64,000 bases of DNA, taken from assembly GCA_028571685.1 (NCBI GenBank), contig CM053141.1, positions 137,110,833 to 137,174,832 on the forward strand, given 5' to 3'. Each line of letters starts with the position of its first letter. The stretch's first letter is position 1. Source of the DNA: Heterohyrax brucei. Its lineage: Eukaryota > Chordata > Mammalia > Hyracoidea > Procaviidae. The notes beneath the pieces are model-generated. The model was not told where the DNA came from. It saw only the letters and a program-made list of their open reading frames with translations, and searched no databases. The position numbers were made by a program, and so were the translations under genes. Of the stretch, positions 54,741 to 64,000 are shown piece after piece.

Positions 54741-57534
54741 GCAATTAGACTAGAAAGAGAAATAAAGCACATCTAAATTAGTAAGGAAGAGATAAAACTA
54801 TCTCTATTTGAAAGTGATACGTTCTTACATACAGAAAGCTCTAAATAATCCAGAAAACAAAAACAAACACTACTGGAAATAATAGAAGAGTTCAGCAAAT
54901 TATCAGAATAAAAGATAAACATACAAAAATCAGTTGGATTCCTCTACACCAGAAAAAAAAGAAAGAAATTCAAAGAGGAATTCACTAAATCCATACTATT
55001 TATAACTCCTGACACGATTAAATAAACAAATAAATAAAATGGCCTTAAGAATAAATCTAAACAGAGACATAAAAGAACCATGCAATGAAACTACAAAACA
55101 CTACTGCATGAAACCAGAGACCTACATAAGTGCAGACACCTACCTTGCTCATATATAGAAAGACTCAACATTGTGAAAATGTCTATTCTACCCAAAGCCA
55201 ACTATAAATACAATAGAATCACCACCCAAATTCCAATGGTATTTTTGTGATGAAATGGAGAAAAAATCACCAACTTCACATGGAAAGGGAAGAGTTTTCA
55301 GGTCAGTAAAGCATTACTGAAGAAGAAAAACAAAGTGAGACGCCTTACATCACCTGATTTTAAAACCTATCATACCACTACAGTAGTCAAAACAGCCTGG
55401 TACTAGTACAAAAGCAGATACATAGACCAACGGAACAGACTTGAGAATCCAGACATAAAAACATCCATCTATAAATAGCTAATATTTGACAAAGGCCTCA
55501 AATCGTTAACTGGGGAAGACAGACACTTTAACAAATAGTGTGGATGTAATTGGCTATCAAACTGAAAAAAAAAAAAAAACACAACAAATATGGTGCATAA
55601 AAATGAACTCAAATTAGATCAAAGACCTAAATATAAAATCTGAAATTATAAAGATCACTGGAAGAAAAATTAGAGACCATGCTGGGAGCCCTAATACATG
55701 GCATATAAAGAATAAAAAAAAAAAAAAAAAAATGACTAACAATGCACAAAGTCCAGAAGAGAAAATATATAACTGAGAACTCCTAAAAATCAAACACTTA
55801 ATGCCGATCTAAAGACTTAACCAAAATAGGAAAGAACTGGGGGATATGACAAATACGATCAGCATTTAACCACAAAAACCTACAAGATATTAGAAAACAT
55901 CAACAACAGAAAGACAAATAACCAAATTAAAAAATGTTCAAAGGATATGAACAGGCACTTCACTGAAAAGTATTCAGTCAGCTAACAAATAAATCAAGAA
56001 ATGCTCAGGATCATTAACCATTAGAGAAGCACAAATCAAAAACACAATGAGATACTATCTCGTGCCAACAAGGCTGGCATTGATTTGAAAAACACAAAAC
56101 CATAAATGTCAGAGAGGCTGTGAAGAGACTGAAACACTTACACACTGCTAGTGGAGTGTAAAATGGTGCAATCACTTTTGAAACCATACTTGCACTTCCT
56201 TACAAAAGAAGAAATAGAAATATACTATTCATCAATTCTATCCCTTGGAATATATCCTAGAGATGTAAGAACTGTTACACAAATAGATACACGCACACCA
56301 ATGGCACTGCAGCACTGTTCACAATAGCAAAAAGATGGAGCAATCTAGGTACCCAGGAACTGATGAATGGATAAACAAATTATGTTGTCTTCACTCAATG
56401 GAATACTACTCAATGATAAAGAGCAACAATAAATCTGTGAAATGTCTCATAACATGGAGGAATCTGGAAGGCATTATGCTGAGTAAAATCAATCAGTCAC
56501 AAAGGACAAATATTATATGAGACCACTCTTATAAGGACTCAAGAAAAGGTTTAAACACAGAAGAAAACATTGCTTGATGGTTATGAAGGTGAGGTGGGAT
56601 GGTAAAAGATACTAACTATATAGCAGATAAGAAATTTTTTAGGTGATGAGGAAGATAAAACATTACAGGAGAAGTTAGCAGAATTGGTTTAAACCAAAAG
56701 CTAAGAAGTTTCCTGAATACAACCAAATACTTTTGAGGGACAGAATAGCAGGCACAGTGGTCTGGGAACCATGACTTCGGGGGATATCTAGGTCAATTGG
56801 CATAACAAAATCTTTTAAGAAACTATTCTGCATCCCACTTTGGTGAGTGGCATCTGGAATCTTAAATGCTAGCAAGCGGCCATCTAAGGAATCATCAGTT
56901 AGTCCCAACCTACCTGGAGCAAAGAAGAATGAGAACACCAACAACAAAAGGAAAATATGAGCCCAAGAGACGGAAAGGGCCATATAAACCAGAGACTACC
57001 TCAGTATGACTGGAAGAACTAGATGGTGCCTGGCTACCATCAATGACTATCCTGACAGGGAACATAATAAGCACTCCCTGACATAGAGAGAGAAAAGTGG
57101 GGTGTAGAACTCGAACTCTATTAAAAAGACAGTACTTGATACTCTTAACAGGCTGAAGAGTCCCCACAAGACATGTCCCCAGGACTCTCTATTATTTAGC
57201 ACAGAACTCAACCATTTCCAACGCCAACTCTTCAAAGACTGGATTGGACTATCTAAGACATGAAGGGATAATGATGAAGAATGTGCTTCTTGACTTAAGT
57301 AATTACATGAGTCTTACTGGGCTGCTTCTGTCTGGAAGTGAGATGAGAAGGCAAGGGGTCAGCAGCTGTCTGAAGGAACACGGGAAATATGCGGTGAAGA
57401 GGAGTGTGCTATCAGTGCGGGAAGAACAGCTAGGGTTATATAAAAAGCTGTGTGCAAGTTTTTGTGTGACAAAATGACTTCAAATGTAAACTTTCCCTTA
57501 AAGCACAGTAAAATGCGTAGAAAAGAAGGTTGAT

Positions 57535-57745
57535 ATAAGGCAACCTAATCGGCACTTGGCTTTTGGCTTGGCAATCTTAACTAAGTCCTACCTCGTTAAC
57601 ATAACTGCCACTAATTCTACCTCACTAACACCAAAGAGGTGGGATTCACAATAAACAGAAAGTTACATCAGATAACAAAATGATGAACAATTCCAATAAA
57701 GGACTAGCCAGGTTGGTACACAGTTTGGGGGGACATAATTCAACC
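57535..57745 (-). repeat. MaLR-like LTR, 5' half
   Basis: Read on the plus strand: 'gtcctacctcgttaacataactgcc', 'ggtgggattcacaataaac' and 'ttggggggacataattcaacc'. These match the right half of the minus-strand LTR at 62,322-62,776. Only the LTR 5' half is present. An AfroSINE-tail-like word 'ggcacttggcttttggcttggc' (57,551-57,572) lies inside. It is a fossil fragment. Confidence 0.72.
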
Positions 57746-57792
57746 AACAGCAATTACAAACTGACTTTCACATGTGTGTCCATTACAAACAG

Positions 57793-57992
57793 GATCCCCG
57801 GTGTTGCTGTAGTTAAGCACTCAGCTATACTTCAAAAGATCAGTGATTCAAACCCACCAGCTGCTTTGTGGGAGAAAGATGTGGCAATCTATTCTGTGAA
57901 GCTTTACACCTTTTAAACTGTACAGGGGAGTTCTACTCTGGCCCATATGGTCTACATGAGAGCAGATGGCAGTGGGTTTGGTTTTAGGTTTG
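57793..57992 (+). repeat. AfroSINE, form with extra segment
   Basis: 'gatccccggtgttgctgtagttaagcactc', 'caaaagatcagtgattcaaaccc', the extra 'tttgtgggagaaagatgtggc' segment also present at 33,036, 'aggggagttctactctggccc' and the tail 'ggcagtgggtttggttttagg'. Confidence 0.9.
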
Positions 57993-58056
57993 TTTGCTCA
58001 TCACAGACATCTTGGAAACAAGCACAACATTTTCACAAGTCCACATACATATATAT

Positions 58057-58620
58057 GAGGTCCAACAATTAAGTCCATGAACTCATCCTACAAAAAGCGC
58101 TGTTACATACGTCATTGCTGAATATCACTACAGTCCCCTTTGACGCACTCCCCTTAGGAAGCTATTCACTGATATCGTTGCCTAGTCCACTCTTCAGAGC
58201 AATTTTGGAACTCTTTCTGGAATGGCCATTGCATTCAACAGCATGACGGCAAGTTCACAAATTTAATTGTATGGTTGTCTGTGAGGGAGTTTTTAGCCAG
58301 TAAACAAATAACTGTATCAGAACATCTTCTCCCTTTATCTGACCCCCAAGGACTTTGTTCTTTACCCAAAAATAAAGGAAATATCAAAAGGAAGTCATTT
58401 TGATGAGATTCAGGATATTCGGGATAATACAATGACAGCTCTCATGGCCATTCCAGAAAAAGAGTTCCAGAATTGCTTTGAAGGACGGCCTAGGTGCTAG
58501 CGTCAGTGTATAGCTTTGGTTCATACTCCAAGGGGAGTACTTTGAAGGTGAACATAGTGGTGTTCAGCAACGAGGTATGTAGCACATTTTCTAGGATGAG
58601 TTCATGAACTTAATTGGCAG
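58057..58620 (+). mobile_element. Mariner-type fold-back element, copy C
   Basis: The most complete of the three copies at 564 bases. Left terminus 'gaggtccaacaattaagtcc', right terminus 'gttcatgaacttaattgg'. The left arm 58,068-58,230 is the reverse complement of the right arm 58,444-58,612. At about 58,250 the shared junction 'cacaaatttaattgt' precedes plus-strand transposase C-terminal sequence ('gtctgtgagggagtttttagcc', then 'TALMAIPEKEFQNCFEG'). It probably inserted at a TA-rich site ('catatata' immediately left), as mariners do. The transposase frame is broken. Confidence 0.87.
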
Positions 58621-58629
58621 GACTCTAAT

Positions 58630-58655
58630 ACACACACGCACACACACATACACAC
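58630..58655. repeat. (CA)n microsatellite
   Basis: A 'cacacacgcacacacacatacacac' run directly before an AfroSINE head. Confidence 0.9.
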
Positions 58656-58810
58656 GGAAACCCTCGTGATACAGTGGTTAAGTGCTATGATCACAAGATC
58701 AGCAGTTCAGATCCACTAGGTGCTTCTTGGAAACTCTATGGGGCAGTTCTACTCTGTCCTATAGGGTCACTATGAGCAGGAATCCACTAGGCAACAATGG
58801 ATTTGATTTA
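58656..58810 (+). repeat. AfroSINE, well preserved
   Basis: 'ggaaaccctcgtgatacagtggttaagtgcta', 'acaagatcagcagttcagatcc', 'cttggaaactctatggggcagttctactctgtcctatagggtcactatgag' type text and the tail 'ggcaacaatggatttg'. It is one of the cleanest copies, hence probably young. Confidence 0.94.
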
Positions 58811-60235
58811 TATGTATATACAGACACTCTACTCTTCCCATAGACTGTGTTAGACTAGTAATAAAGCAAAAATGCTTTACTAAATGTTATTCACACTGGT
58901 TCAGTAGTATGTGCTGAATCACATTTGACAGAGAGCTCTCACACCTTTTATATTCATACACACACGCACATCACTTAATTTTTTGAAAGAGTTTAAGATG
59001 CTCACATACACAAAGGCTGGTATGGAAGCTAAGTCTATCCCCAAAGGCCATAAAAATACATCACACTCATATACAGTGCCTTAGTTTTTAATCTTCAAGA
59101 AACTTTTCAACGTTTGGAAGTGAATGTGCTGTTATTGCAAACATATTCATAGTAAAGAAAATATAATTTTGAGTAATATTTCTGTGTAAAAAAATTCGTT
59201 TCTATGTGGCAGGGCAGGAAGAGGTACTATAATTATTTTACCTTAGACACTGAATTAACAATGAAAGCCTGCTCTCCTGTATTCACGATGATGACGCTGT
59301 TAAGGAGCCATCAGATCAGCCTAGGCTTGGCCATGCTGTTTCTTCTTTTCCTTCACTAATGCTTACAAATGGGGCAGATTTATCCAAACTCAGCCACTTT
59401 GCTGTGACCAACAGTATTGCTACAATTGGACAGGTTGAACTCGGAACTCCTTTCCAGCTCGAACAGTCCACACTTCTATCTTTTTTAGATCTATGAGGTG
59501 GCTGACTAGGTTTGGAGGCATAATCTATCCTCACTGTTTAGAGAAAAATTAGTGCCTTATACAGAAATTGCTGCATTCCCTCACTGGCATCATGTCACCA
59601 GCACCATGCAGTATTACCACAAAATGTTCTGCTGTCAAATAACTTACAAGCTACAAAAGAGGAAAAACCCAAAGCTTGCTGACAGGTCATTGTTTTGTCA
59701 CTAACCCGTCAAAACTCTTTAACTCACATGATTACAGCAACATACAAATTTCAAGTAGAGCAATATCTTATGTTCATTTAACCTACTTAACTATAATGTT
59801 TACTCTAATGTTGACTGTCAAGTTTTATTTTTTTTTTAATTAGCACTTTTATATTATTTTATTGACTGTGGTAAAATTATAAGATGCCACCAATCTTTCT
59901 ATCATTGTTTTTCAGTAGTTTATTTTGGTTTGAGAATGCATTGACTGATGTGTAAATGAATGAATGAACCCTCTTCACTAAATCTTACTGCAAATTGCCC
60001 AAGTGCTCAGAAAAAAATAGTTGTCCACTAACACGAGAAAAGATAAACAGTGACACAGTTGGATCAGAACAGGGAAGATGGATGTTGACAGTTGTTAGAA
60101 CTATAAAAAGGGGCTCTTACCTCTTGTTCTTATAGACTAAAATTGTGACTTCTTTCTAGAGAAAATGCACCTACTGAGTAAACTGCACTTGATAATGCAT
60201 CCTTCTTTTGTAAAGTAATTTATATTTAGATTTGA
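58811..60235. other. Unique stretch, mostly without recognised elements
   Basis: 1.4 kb with no confident repeat. A T-run lies at 59,826-59,840. Bases 59,280-59,540 are open on both strands (see findings). No promoter or exon structure can be supported. Confidence 0.35.
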
Positions 60236-60312
60236 CATTGTCTCAGTTATGTAGCACTGCTGTAACAGGAACAGCACAAGTGGGTATCTTCAATAAACAC
60301 AAAGCAGTTGTC
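60236..60312 (-). repeat. MaLR-like LTR 3'-end fragment (short)
   Basis: 'ctcagttatgtagcactgctgtaacag...cacaagtggg' matches the LTR 3' terminus in reverse (compare 62,322: 'tgtcctattcaccaggtactgctctaatgg'). Only the first 70 or so bases are recognisable. It is low-confidence by length. Confidence 0.45.
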
Positions 60313-60534
60313 TGATCTGCTGCTGCCATTTCTCTGTTGCTGCTTCTTACCATCTGCACCATCTCTGATATTATAGCTCTTCTCACTTAATTCTGCCACT
60401 AGTCTCTTAAAAGCAATCTAAGTTTTATTATAAAGCACCTTAAATTTTTTTCAGAGTCTACCTATTCAGAGTTTCAAAACCACTTCCATAAATTTGGTAT
60501 ATGTTATAGCAACACCCTACTCCCACTACCAAAT

Positions 60535-60772
60535 TCTGTCTTAGTTGCCTACCACAAGTGGATGGCTCTAACAAATAAACACTTATTCTCTTATAGATTA
60601 GAAGGTTAGAAGTTCAAATTCAGGGCACCAGCTCCAGGAGATTTTCTTTCTCTGTCAGTTCAGAGGAAAGGGCCTGGTTGTCAATCTTCCTCTTATCTTG
60701 GGGCTTCTCAGTACAGGGACCTTGGCTCTAAAGGACCCTCAGCGCTTATTTCTGGGTGGTATGAGGCCCCCT
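60535..60772 (-). repeat. MaLR-like LTR, 3' half
   Basis: 'tgtcttagttgcctaccacaagtggatggctctaac', 'gaagttcaaattcagggcaccagctcc', 'cttctcagtacagggaccttgg' and 'gggtggtatgaggccccc' follow the LTR in reverse up to about its midpoint. There the A-tail of a minus-strand L1 (60,773) interrupts it. The L1 insertion is therefore younger than this LTR. Confidence 0.82.
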
Positions 60773-62280
60773 TCTTTTTTTGATGGCTTCTCTTTTTTTA
60801 TTACTTTAATATTTTATTCTCATTAAGTGAAAGGTTACAAATGGAGTCAATTTGCCATATAAAACCCCATACAGAGACCCCTGTGTGACTCCATCTGCTA
60901 TTCTAACCTATGACAGCTATTCCAACCTGTGACGGTACACTTCTCCTTTCTACTCTGTACTCCCCATATTCATTCAACCTGTTTCTACCCCCTTCTCTCC
61001 ACCCTCTCATCTTGTTATTATGGGGGAGCTGCTCCAACAGCCTCAAGGCTTATAGTCCAGTCTGATTTTTGTCTGAAAAGTTCTCTTCAGTGCTGGTTTT
61101 AGTTCTGGGCTGGGAGTGGGAACAAGGGCCATGCTCTCGGGTGACTCACCAGGATGTCAGACCATTAAGTCTTGTCTTTTATAAGAATTCTAGATCTGCA
61201 TACTTGTTTTTCTCCTGCTATATCAAGGAGTCTATGTTATACTGCCTATCAAGGCAGACACTGGAGGTAGCCGGGCACAATCTAGTTCTTCTGGTCTAAT
61301 AGTGGTGTAGTCTCCAGATCATTTGGCCCTTTTTGTCTACTGGGCTCACATTTTCCTCCTGTCTTTGATGTCCTTTATTCTCCTCTCTTCCAGTTGGGTT
61401 GGGACCAACTGATGCTCCTTAGATGGCAGCTTGCTAGCATTTAAGACACCAGATGCCACTCACTGAATTGGGATGCATGCCGTTTCTTAAAAAAAATAAA
61501 AAATAAAAACAAGAAATTTAGTTACCTCAATCGAATAGACATTTTGACAGTGTTGGGAGCAAAATGAGCAAGGTAGGTTTTCCATTTATGTAAGTTTCTC
61601 TTAGTTTCTTGTAGTAAGGACTTGTAGTTCTCTTTGTAAAGGTCTGTTATTTCTCTGGTTAGATTTTTTCCTAGATACTTTTATCTTCTTAGGGGCTATA
61701 GTAAATGGTATTGATTTGGTGATTTCTTCTTTAATAATCTCATTGTTGGTATAAAGGAATCCTACTGATTTACTTATGCTTATCTTATATCCTGAGACTT
61801 TGCTGAACTCTTCTATCAGTTTGAGTAACTTACTTATGGATTCCTTAGGATTCTCTGTTATACAATCATATCATCTGAAAATAGGGAGATTTTGACTTCT
61901 TTGCCTATGCAGATGCCCTTTATTTCTTGGTCTTGTCTAATTGCTCTGGCTACAACTTCTAGTACAATGTTGAATAGGAGAGGTGAGAGTGGGCATCCTT
62001 GCCTAGTTCTCGTTCTCAAGGAAAATTGTTTTAGTCTCTCTCCAATCAGGATGATGTAGGCAGTTGGCTTTGTGTAAATGGGCCTTACTATATTGAAGAA
62101 TTTGCCCTCTGTTCCTATTTTGCTGAGAGTTTTTAGCATGAATGGGTGTTGAACTTTATCAAAGGCCTTTTCTGCATCAATAGACAAAATCAGCTGATTC
62201 TTGTCTTTTGTGTTATTTATGTGTTTTTCTGACGTTGAACCAGCCTTGCATCCCTGGTATGAATCCAACTTGATTCCAAC
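60773..62280 (-). repeat. L1 LINE: RT joined directly to 3' UTR
   Basis: On the minus strand, 62,280-61,500 is the ORF2 RT region and 61,490-60,790 an L1 3' UTR ('tgccatctaagg', 'ttggtcccaacc' type text), ending in T-rich tail sequence at 60,773-60,800. The ORF2 C-terminal third that should lie between them is missing. The breakpoint is at about 61,490-61,510, in A-rich sequence 'aaaaaaataaaaaataaaaa'. The 3' UTR is related to those at 5 kb and 57 kb but distinct. Confidence 0.88.
61858..62268 (-). pseudogene. L1 ORF2 reverse transcriptase core, open
   Basis: 136 codons including '[40 protein letters not shown]' (first catalytic aspartate in [10 protein letters not shown]) and '[53 protein letters not shown]'. 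The palm box reads FSDD where L1 normally has FADD; both aspartates remain. It is the best preserved RT segment in the window. It is bounded by stops and lies in a LINE lacking its C-terminal part, so it is not functional. Confidence 0.92.
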
Positions 62281-63178
62281 TTTTTTGCTGTTGTTACAGA
62301 GCTGCAGTGAACATTGGTATGTGTCCTATTCACCAGGTACTGCTCTAATGGAAAATACCACAGTGGAAGTTTTCATGAGGAGAAGATTTTATTGTCACAG
62401 TCCGGTAAGCCAGAAATCCATTAACAAGATACAAGTCCATTCAGAATGAGAAATCATCACAGTCCAATAGGCTGAGTCCAAATTCAGTGAGAGCATCTCG
62501 GCATAGGAACCTCGGGTCCAAAGGACATGCTCTGCTCTCGGCGGTTCTCTCTCGGTGGTATGAGGTTCCCAACTTCTTCTGCTCACTTCTCTCCCTTATA
62601 TTCCACAAGCTTGTAGCTTGAGACCTGCCTCCCTAACACAACTGTTAACCATCCTCCATCATCAATATCACAGGCAGGATTCACAACACATGGGAGGAAG
62701 GGCACCATATTGGAACTCCGAACCAAGTCAAATCAACACATACATTTTTGGGGGGGACACAATTTAATCCATGACAGTACGCATGTATCTGTTCGTGTGA
62801 CAGCCCTTATTTCTCTAGTAATGGGATCATATGGTATTTTTATCTGTAGTTTTTTAAGAAATTGCCAAACTGTTTTCCAGAGTGGTTGTACCATTTGACA
62901 TTCCCACAAGTAGTGTAGAGGGTTCTAGTCTCTCTAAAGCCTCTCTAACATTTGTTAGAGCCAGCCTTACTGGGGTGAGAGACAGCATTTCATTGTAGTT
63001 TTGATTTGGATTTCTCTAATGAAAATGATTGTGAACATTTCTTTATGTAGCTGTTAGTTGCTTGGAGGTCTTCTTTGGTGAAGTGACTGTGCATATCATT
63101 TGCCCACTTTTTGATCGGGTTATTGTTTTTTTTCTTGTTGAGGTTTTGAAGCACCCTGTAGATTATGGAGATTAGATG
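62281..63178 (-). repeat. L1 LINE ORF2 C-terminal region, split by an LTR
   Basis: On the minus strand, from 63,178 leftwards: 'CTTCAAAACCTCAACAAG' equivalents, 'gggcaaatgatatgcacagtcac', then 'ttgttagagccagccttactgggg' and 'ttccagagtggttgtaccatttgacattcccac' (plus-strand words). It continues to the '...cagctctgtaacaacagc' region at 62,290. An LTR sits inside at 62,322-62,776. The piece lies upstream of the RT segment 61,500-62,280 in the reading direction, which is the wrong order for a single L1. Confidence 0.85.
62322..62776 (-). repeat. MaLR-like solo LTR, complete, with 5-bp target-site duplication
   Basis: 455 bases from 'tgtcctattcaccaggtactgc' to 'caatttaatccatgaca', the reverse complement of the family at 15,475-15,983. 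The host L1 words 'gtatg' (62,317-62,321) and 'gtacg' (62,777-62,781) flank it as a 5-bp duplication with one change, the length expected for ERVL/MaLR-type insertions. The L1 text continues across it ('acattg-gtatg' to 'catgtatctgttcgtgtgacag'). It is a solo fossil with no internal region. Confidence 0.88.
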
Positions 63179-63190
63179 CTGAGCAGATTC

Positions 63191-64000
63191 TTGTTGTTAG
63201 ATGCCATCGAGTTCATTCTGACTCACAGCACCCCATGCACTACAGAACACAACACTTCCCAGTCTTGCACCATGTGCACAATCATCTTAAGCCCATCAAG
63301 CTTAAGCCCATCATTGCAGCCAATGTGTCAGTCCACATCCTTCAGGGTCTTCCTCTTTTACACTGACCCTACACACTACCAAACATGATGTCCTTGTCAA
63401 AAGTATGTGTGATGCAGTCTCACCATCTTTGCTTCCAAGGAGCACTCTAGCTGTACTTCTTCCAGAAGCAAACTGTTTGTTCTTTTAGTAGACCCTGGAA
63501 CATTCAGTATTCTCCAACATGACAGTTCAAGGGCATCAATTCTTCTGCAGTCTTCCCTATTCACTGTCCAGCTTTCGCATGTGTATGATGCGATCGAAAG
63601 TACCGTGGCTTCAGTCACACACACCTTAATCTTCAAAGTGACATCTTTACTTTTCAATGCTTTAAATAGATCCTATGAGCAGGTTTTCTCATACAATGCA
63701 TCTTTTGATTTCTTGACTGCTGCCTCCATGGGTGTTGATTGTGGAACCAAGTAAAACGAAATCCTTGACAACCTCAAACTTTTCTCCATTTATCACGATG
63801 TTGCTTACTAGTCTAGTTTTGAGGATTTTTGTTTTCTTGATGTTGAGGTGCAGTCCTTACAAGAGGCTGTGGTCTTTGATCTTCATCAGCAAATGTTTCA
63901 AATCTTCTTCACTTCTAGCAAGCAAGGCTGTGTCATCTGCCTAACACAGGTTGTTAGTATGTCTTCCTCCAATGCCTTGTTCTACTTCATATAGTACAGC
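63191..64000 (-). repeat. RTE (BovB-like) LINE, 3' part, continues beyond window
   Basis: From the tail 'cttgttgttagatgccatcgag' at 63,191 into the ORF: the frame at 63,397-63,657 encodes 'CVTEATVLSIASYTCESWTVNREDCRRIDALELSCWRILNVPGSTKRTNSLLLEEVQLECSLEAKMVRLHHTYF'. This is the typical RTE C-terminal region (ESWT...RRIDALELWCWRRILNVPWT). Further right are the linker and RT palm ('gctgtgtcatctgcc', the ADD box region, at 63,927). It shows fewer stops than the other RTE ends. The 5' side lies outside the window. Confidence 0.9.
63397..63657 (-). pseudogene. RTE ORF C-terminal fragment
   Basis: 86 codons with the conserved 'Y.CESWT' and 'RRIDALEL.CWRILNVP...RTN' motifs of BovB-like RTE ORFs; the latter is the post-RT region next to the C-terminus. 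The same motif appears more decayed in 22,340-22,702. It is open only locally. Confidence 0.88.

Larger units (their letters stand above)
51063..57520 (+). repeat. L1 LINE copy 2: nearly complete ORF1, ORF2 and 3' UTR
   Basis: The largest element in the window. ORF1 runs from about 51,075 to 52,005 with an N-terminal stop and frameshift. The ORF2 endonuclease is at 52,426-53,148 and a linker at 53,235-53,651. The RT region is 54,298-54,850, and decayed C-terminal sequence extends to about 56,520. The 3' UTR is 56,520-57,520. The RT catalytic FADD box is replaced by 'LSLFESDTFLH' near 54,800. A second L1's 3' end is nested at 53,900-54,297. The 5' UTR is not visible, as it abuts copy 1 at about 51,063. 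The 3' UTR is of the type in the 3.3-5.75 kb copy. Confidence 0.9.

Noticed and set aside
51063-57520. Possibility that L1 copy 2 is active
   Set aside because: ORF1 and ORF2 are both interrupted, the RT catalytic box is changed (FESD for FADD), and another L1 end is nested in ORF2.

Overview
The window looks like non-coding, repeat-dense DNA from a paenungulate mammal, most likely an elephant. The main evidence is about seventeen copies (plus tail remnants) of the tRNA-derived AfroSINE. These are recognised by a 5' head reading 'ggaaaccctggtggcata', a B box resembling 'ggtcagcagttcaaatcc' and a tail resembling 'gagtcggaatcgactcgacggca'. They sit beside several RTE (BovB-like) LINEs with the same 3' tail and among elephant-style L1s. 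I cannot separate elephant from sirenian or hyrax by eye. I see no host protein-coding exon, rRNA, tRNA gene or CRISPR array that I would defend. The longer open frames belong to LINEs or a mariner, and the others are chance frames.

Layout. 0-8 kb: RTE 3' end, an old unassigned mammalian repeat split by a small inverted L1 piece, a 5'-truncated L1 (3.3-5.75 kb) and a cluster of AfroSINEs. 8-12 kb: RTE end, two head-to-head MaLR-like LTRs carrying a mariner and an AfroSINE, a second mariner, a MIR and a SINE with a tRNA-Gly-like head. 12-22 kb: mostly unique sequence with one complete solo LTR, an RTE end, MIR and MER20, then a repeat-free block (19.4-22.3 kb) that is the best candidate for host regulatory DNA. 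22-30 kb: RTE pieces in both orientations, an ERVL-like LTR and a long minus-strand L1. 30-39 kb: another ERVL-like LTR, many AfroSINEs, an RTE end and a short endogenous retrovirus pol relic. 39-49 kb: a relatively fresh minus-strand L1 with an open ORF2 C-terminus, an L2, AT-rich unique DNA, a MaLR LTR, a 5'-inverted L1 and an RTE reverse-transcriptase piece. 49-57.5 kb: two tandem L1s, the second holding recognisable ORF1 and endonuclease and containing a second L1 3' end nested in ORF2. 57.5-64 kb: LTR pieces, a third mariner, AfroSINEs, a scrambled minus-strand L1 with a complete solo LTR inside it, and an RTE running off the end.

The most unusual item is a small mariner-type family. All three copies (8.99-9.45, 10.6-11.15 and 58.06-58.62 kb) share one fold-back architecture with the same internal junction: a left arm that is the reverse complement of the transposase 3' end, an internal terminal-repeat-like motif, then the plus-strand transposase C-terminus. 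This implies one rearranged non-autonomous founder that then spread. The rest is a layered record of LINE-driven amplification, in which RTE appears to have supplied the tail for two unrelated SINE heads.

All family names come from reading and memory; no alignment or database search was run. Boundaries are usually good to about 5-30 bases.
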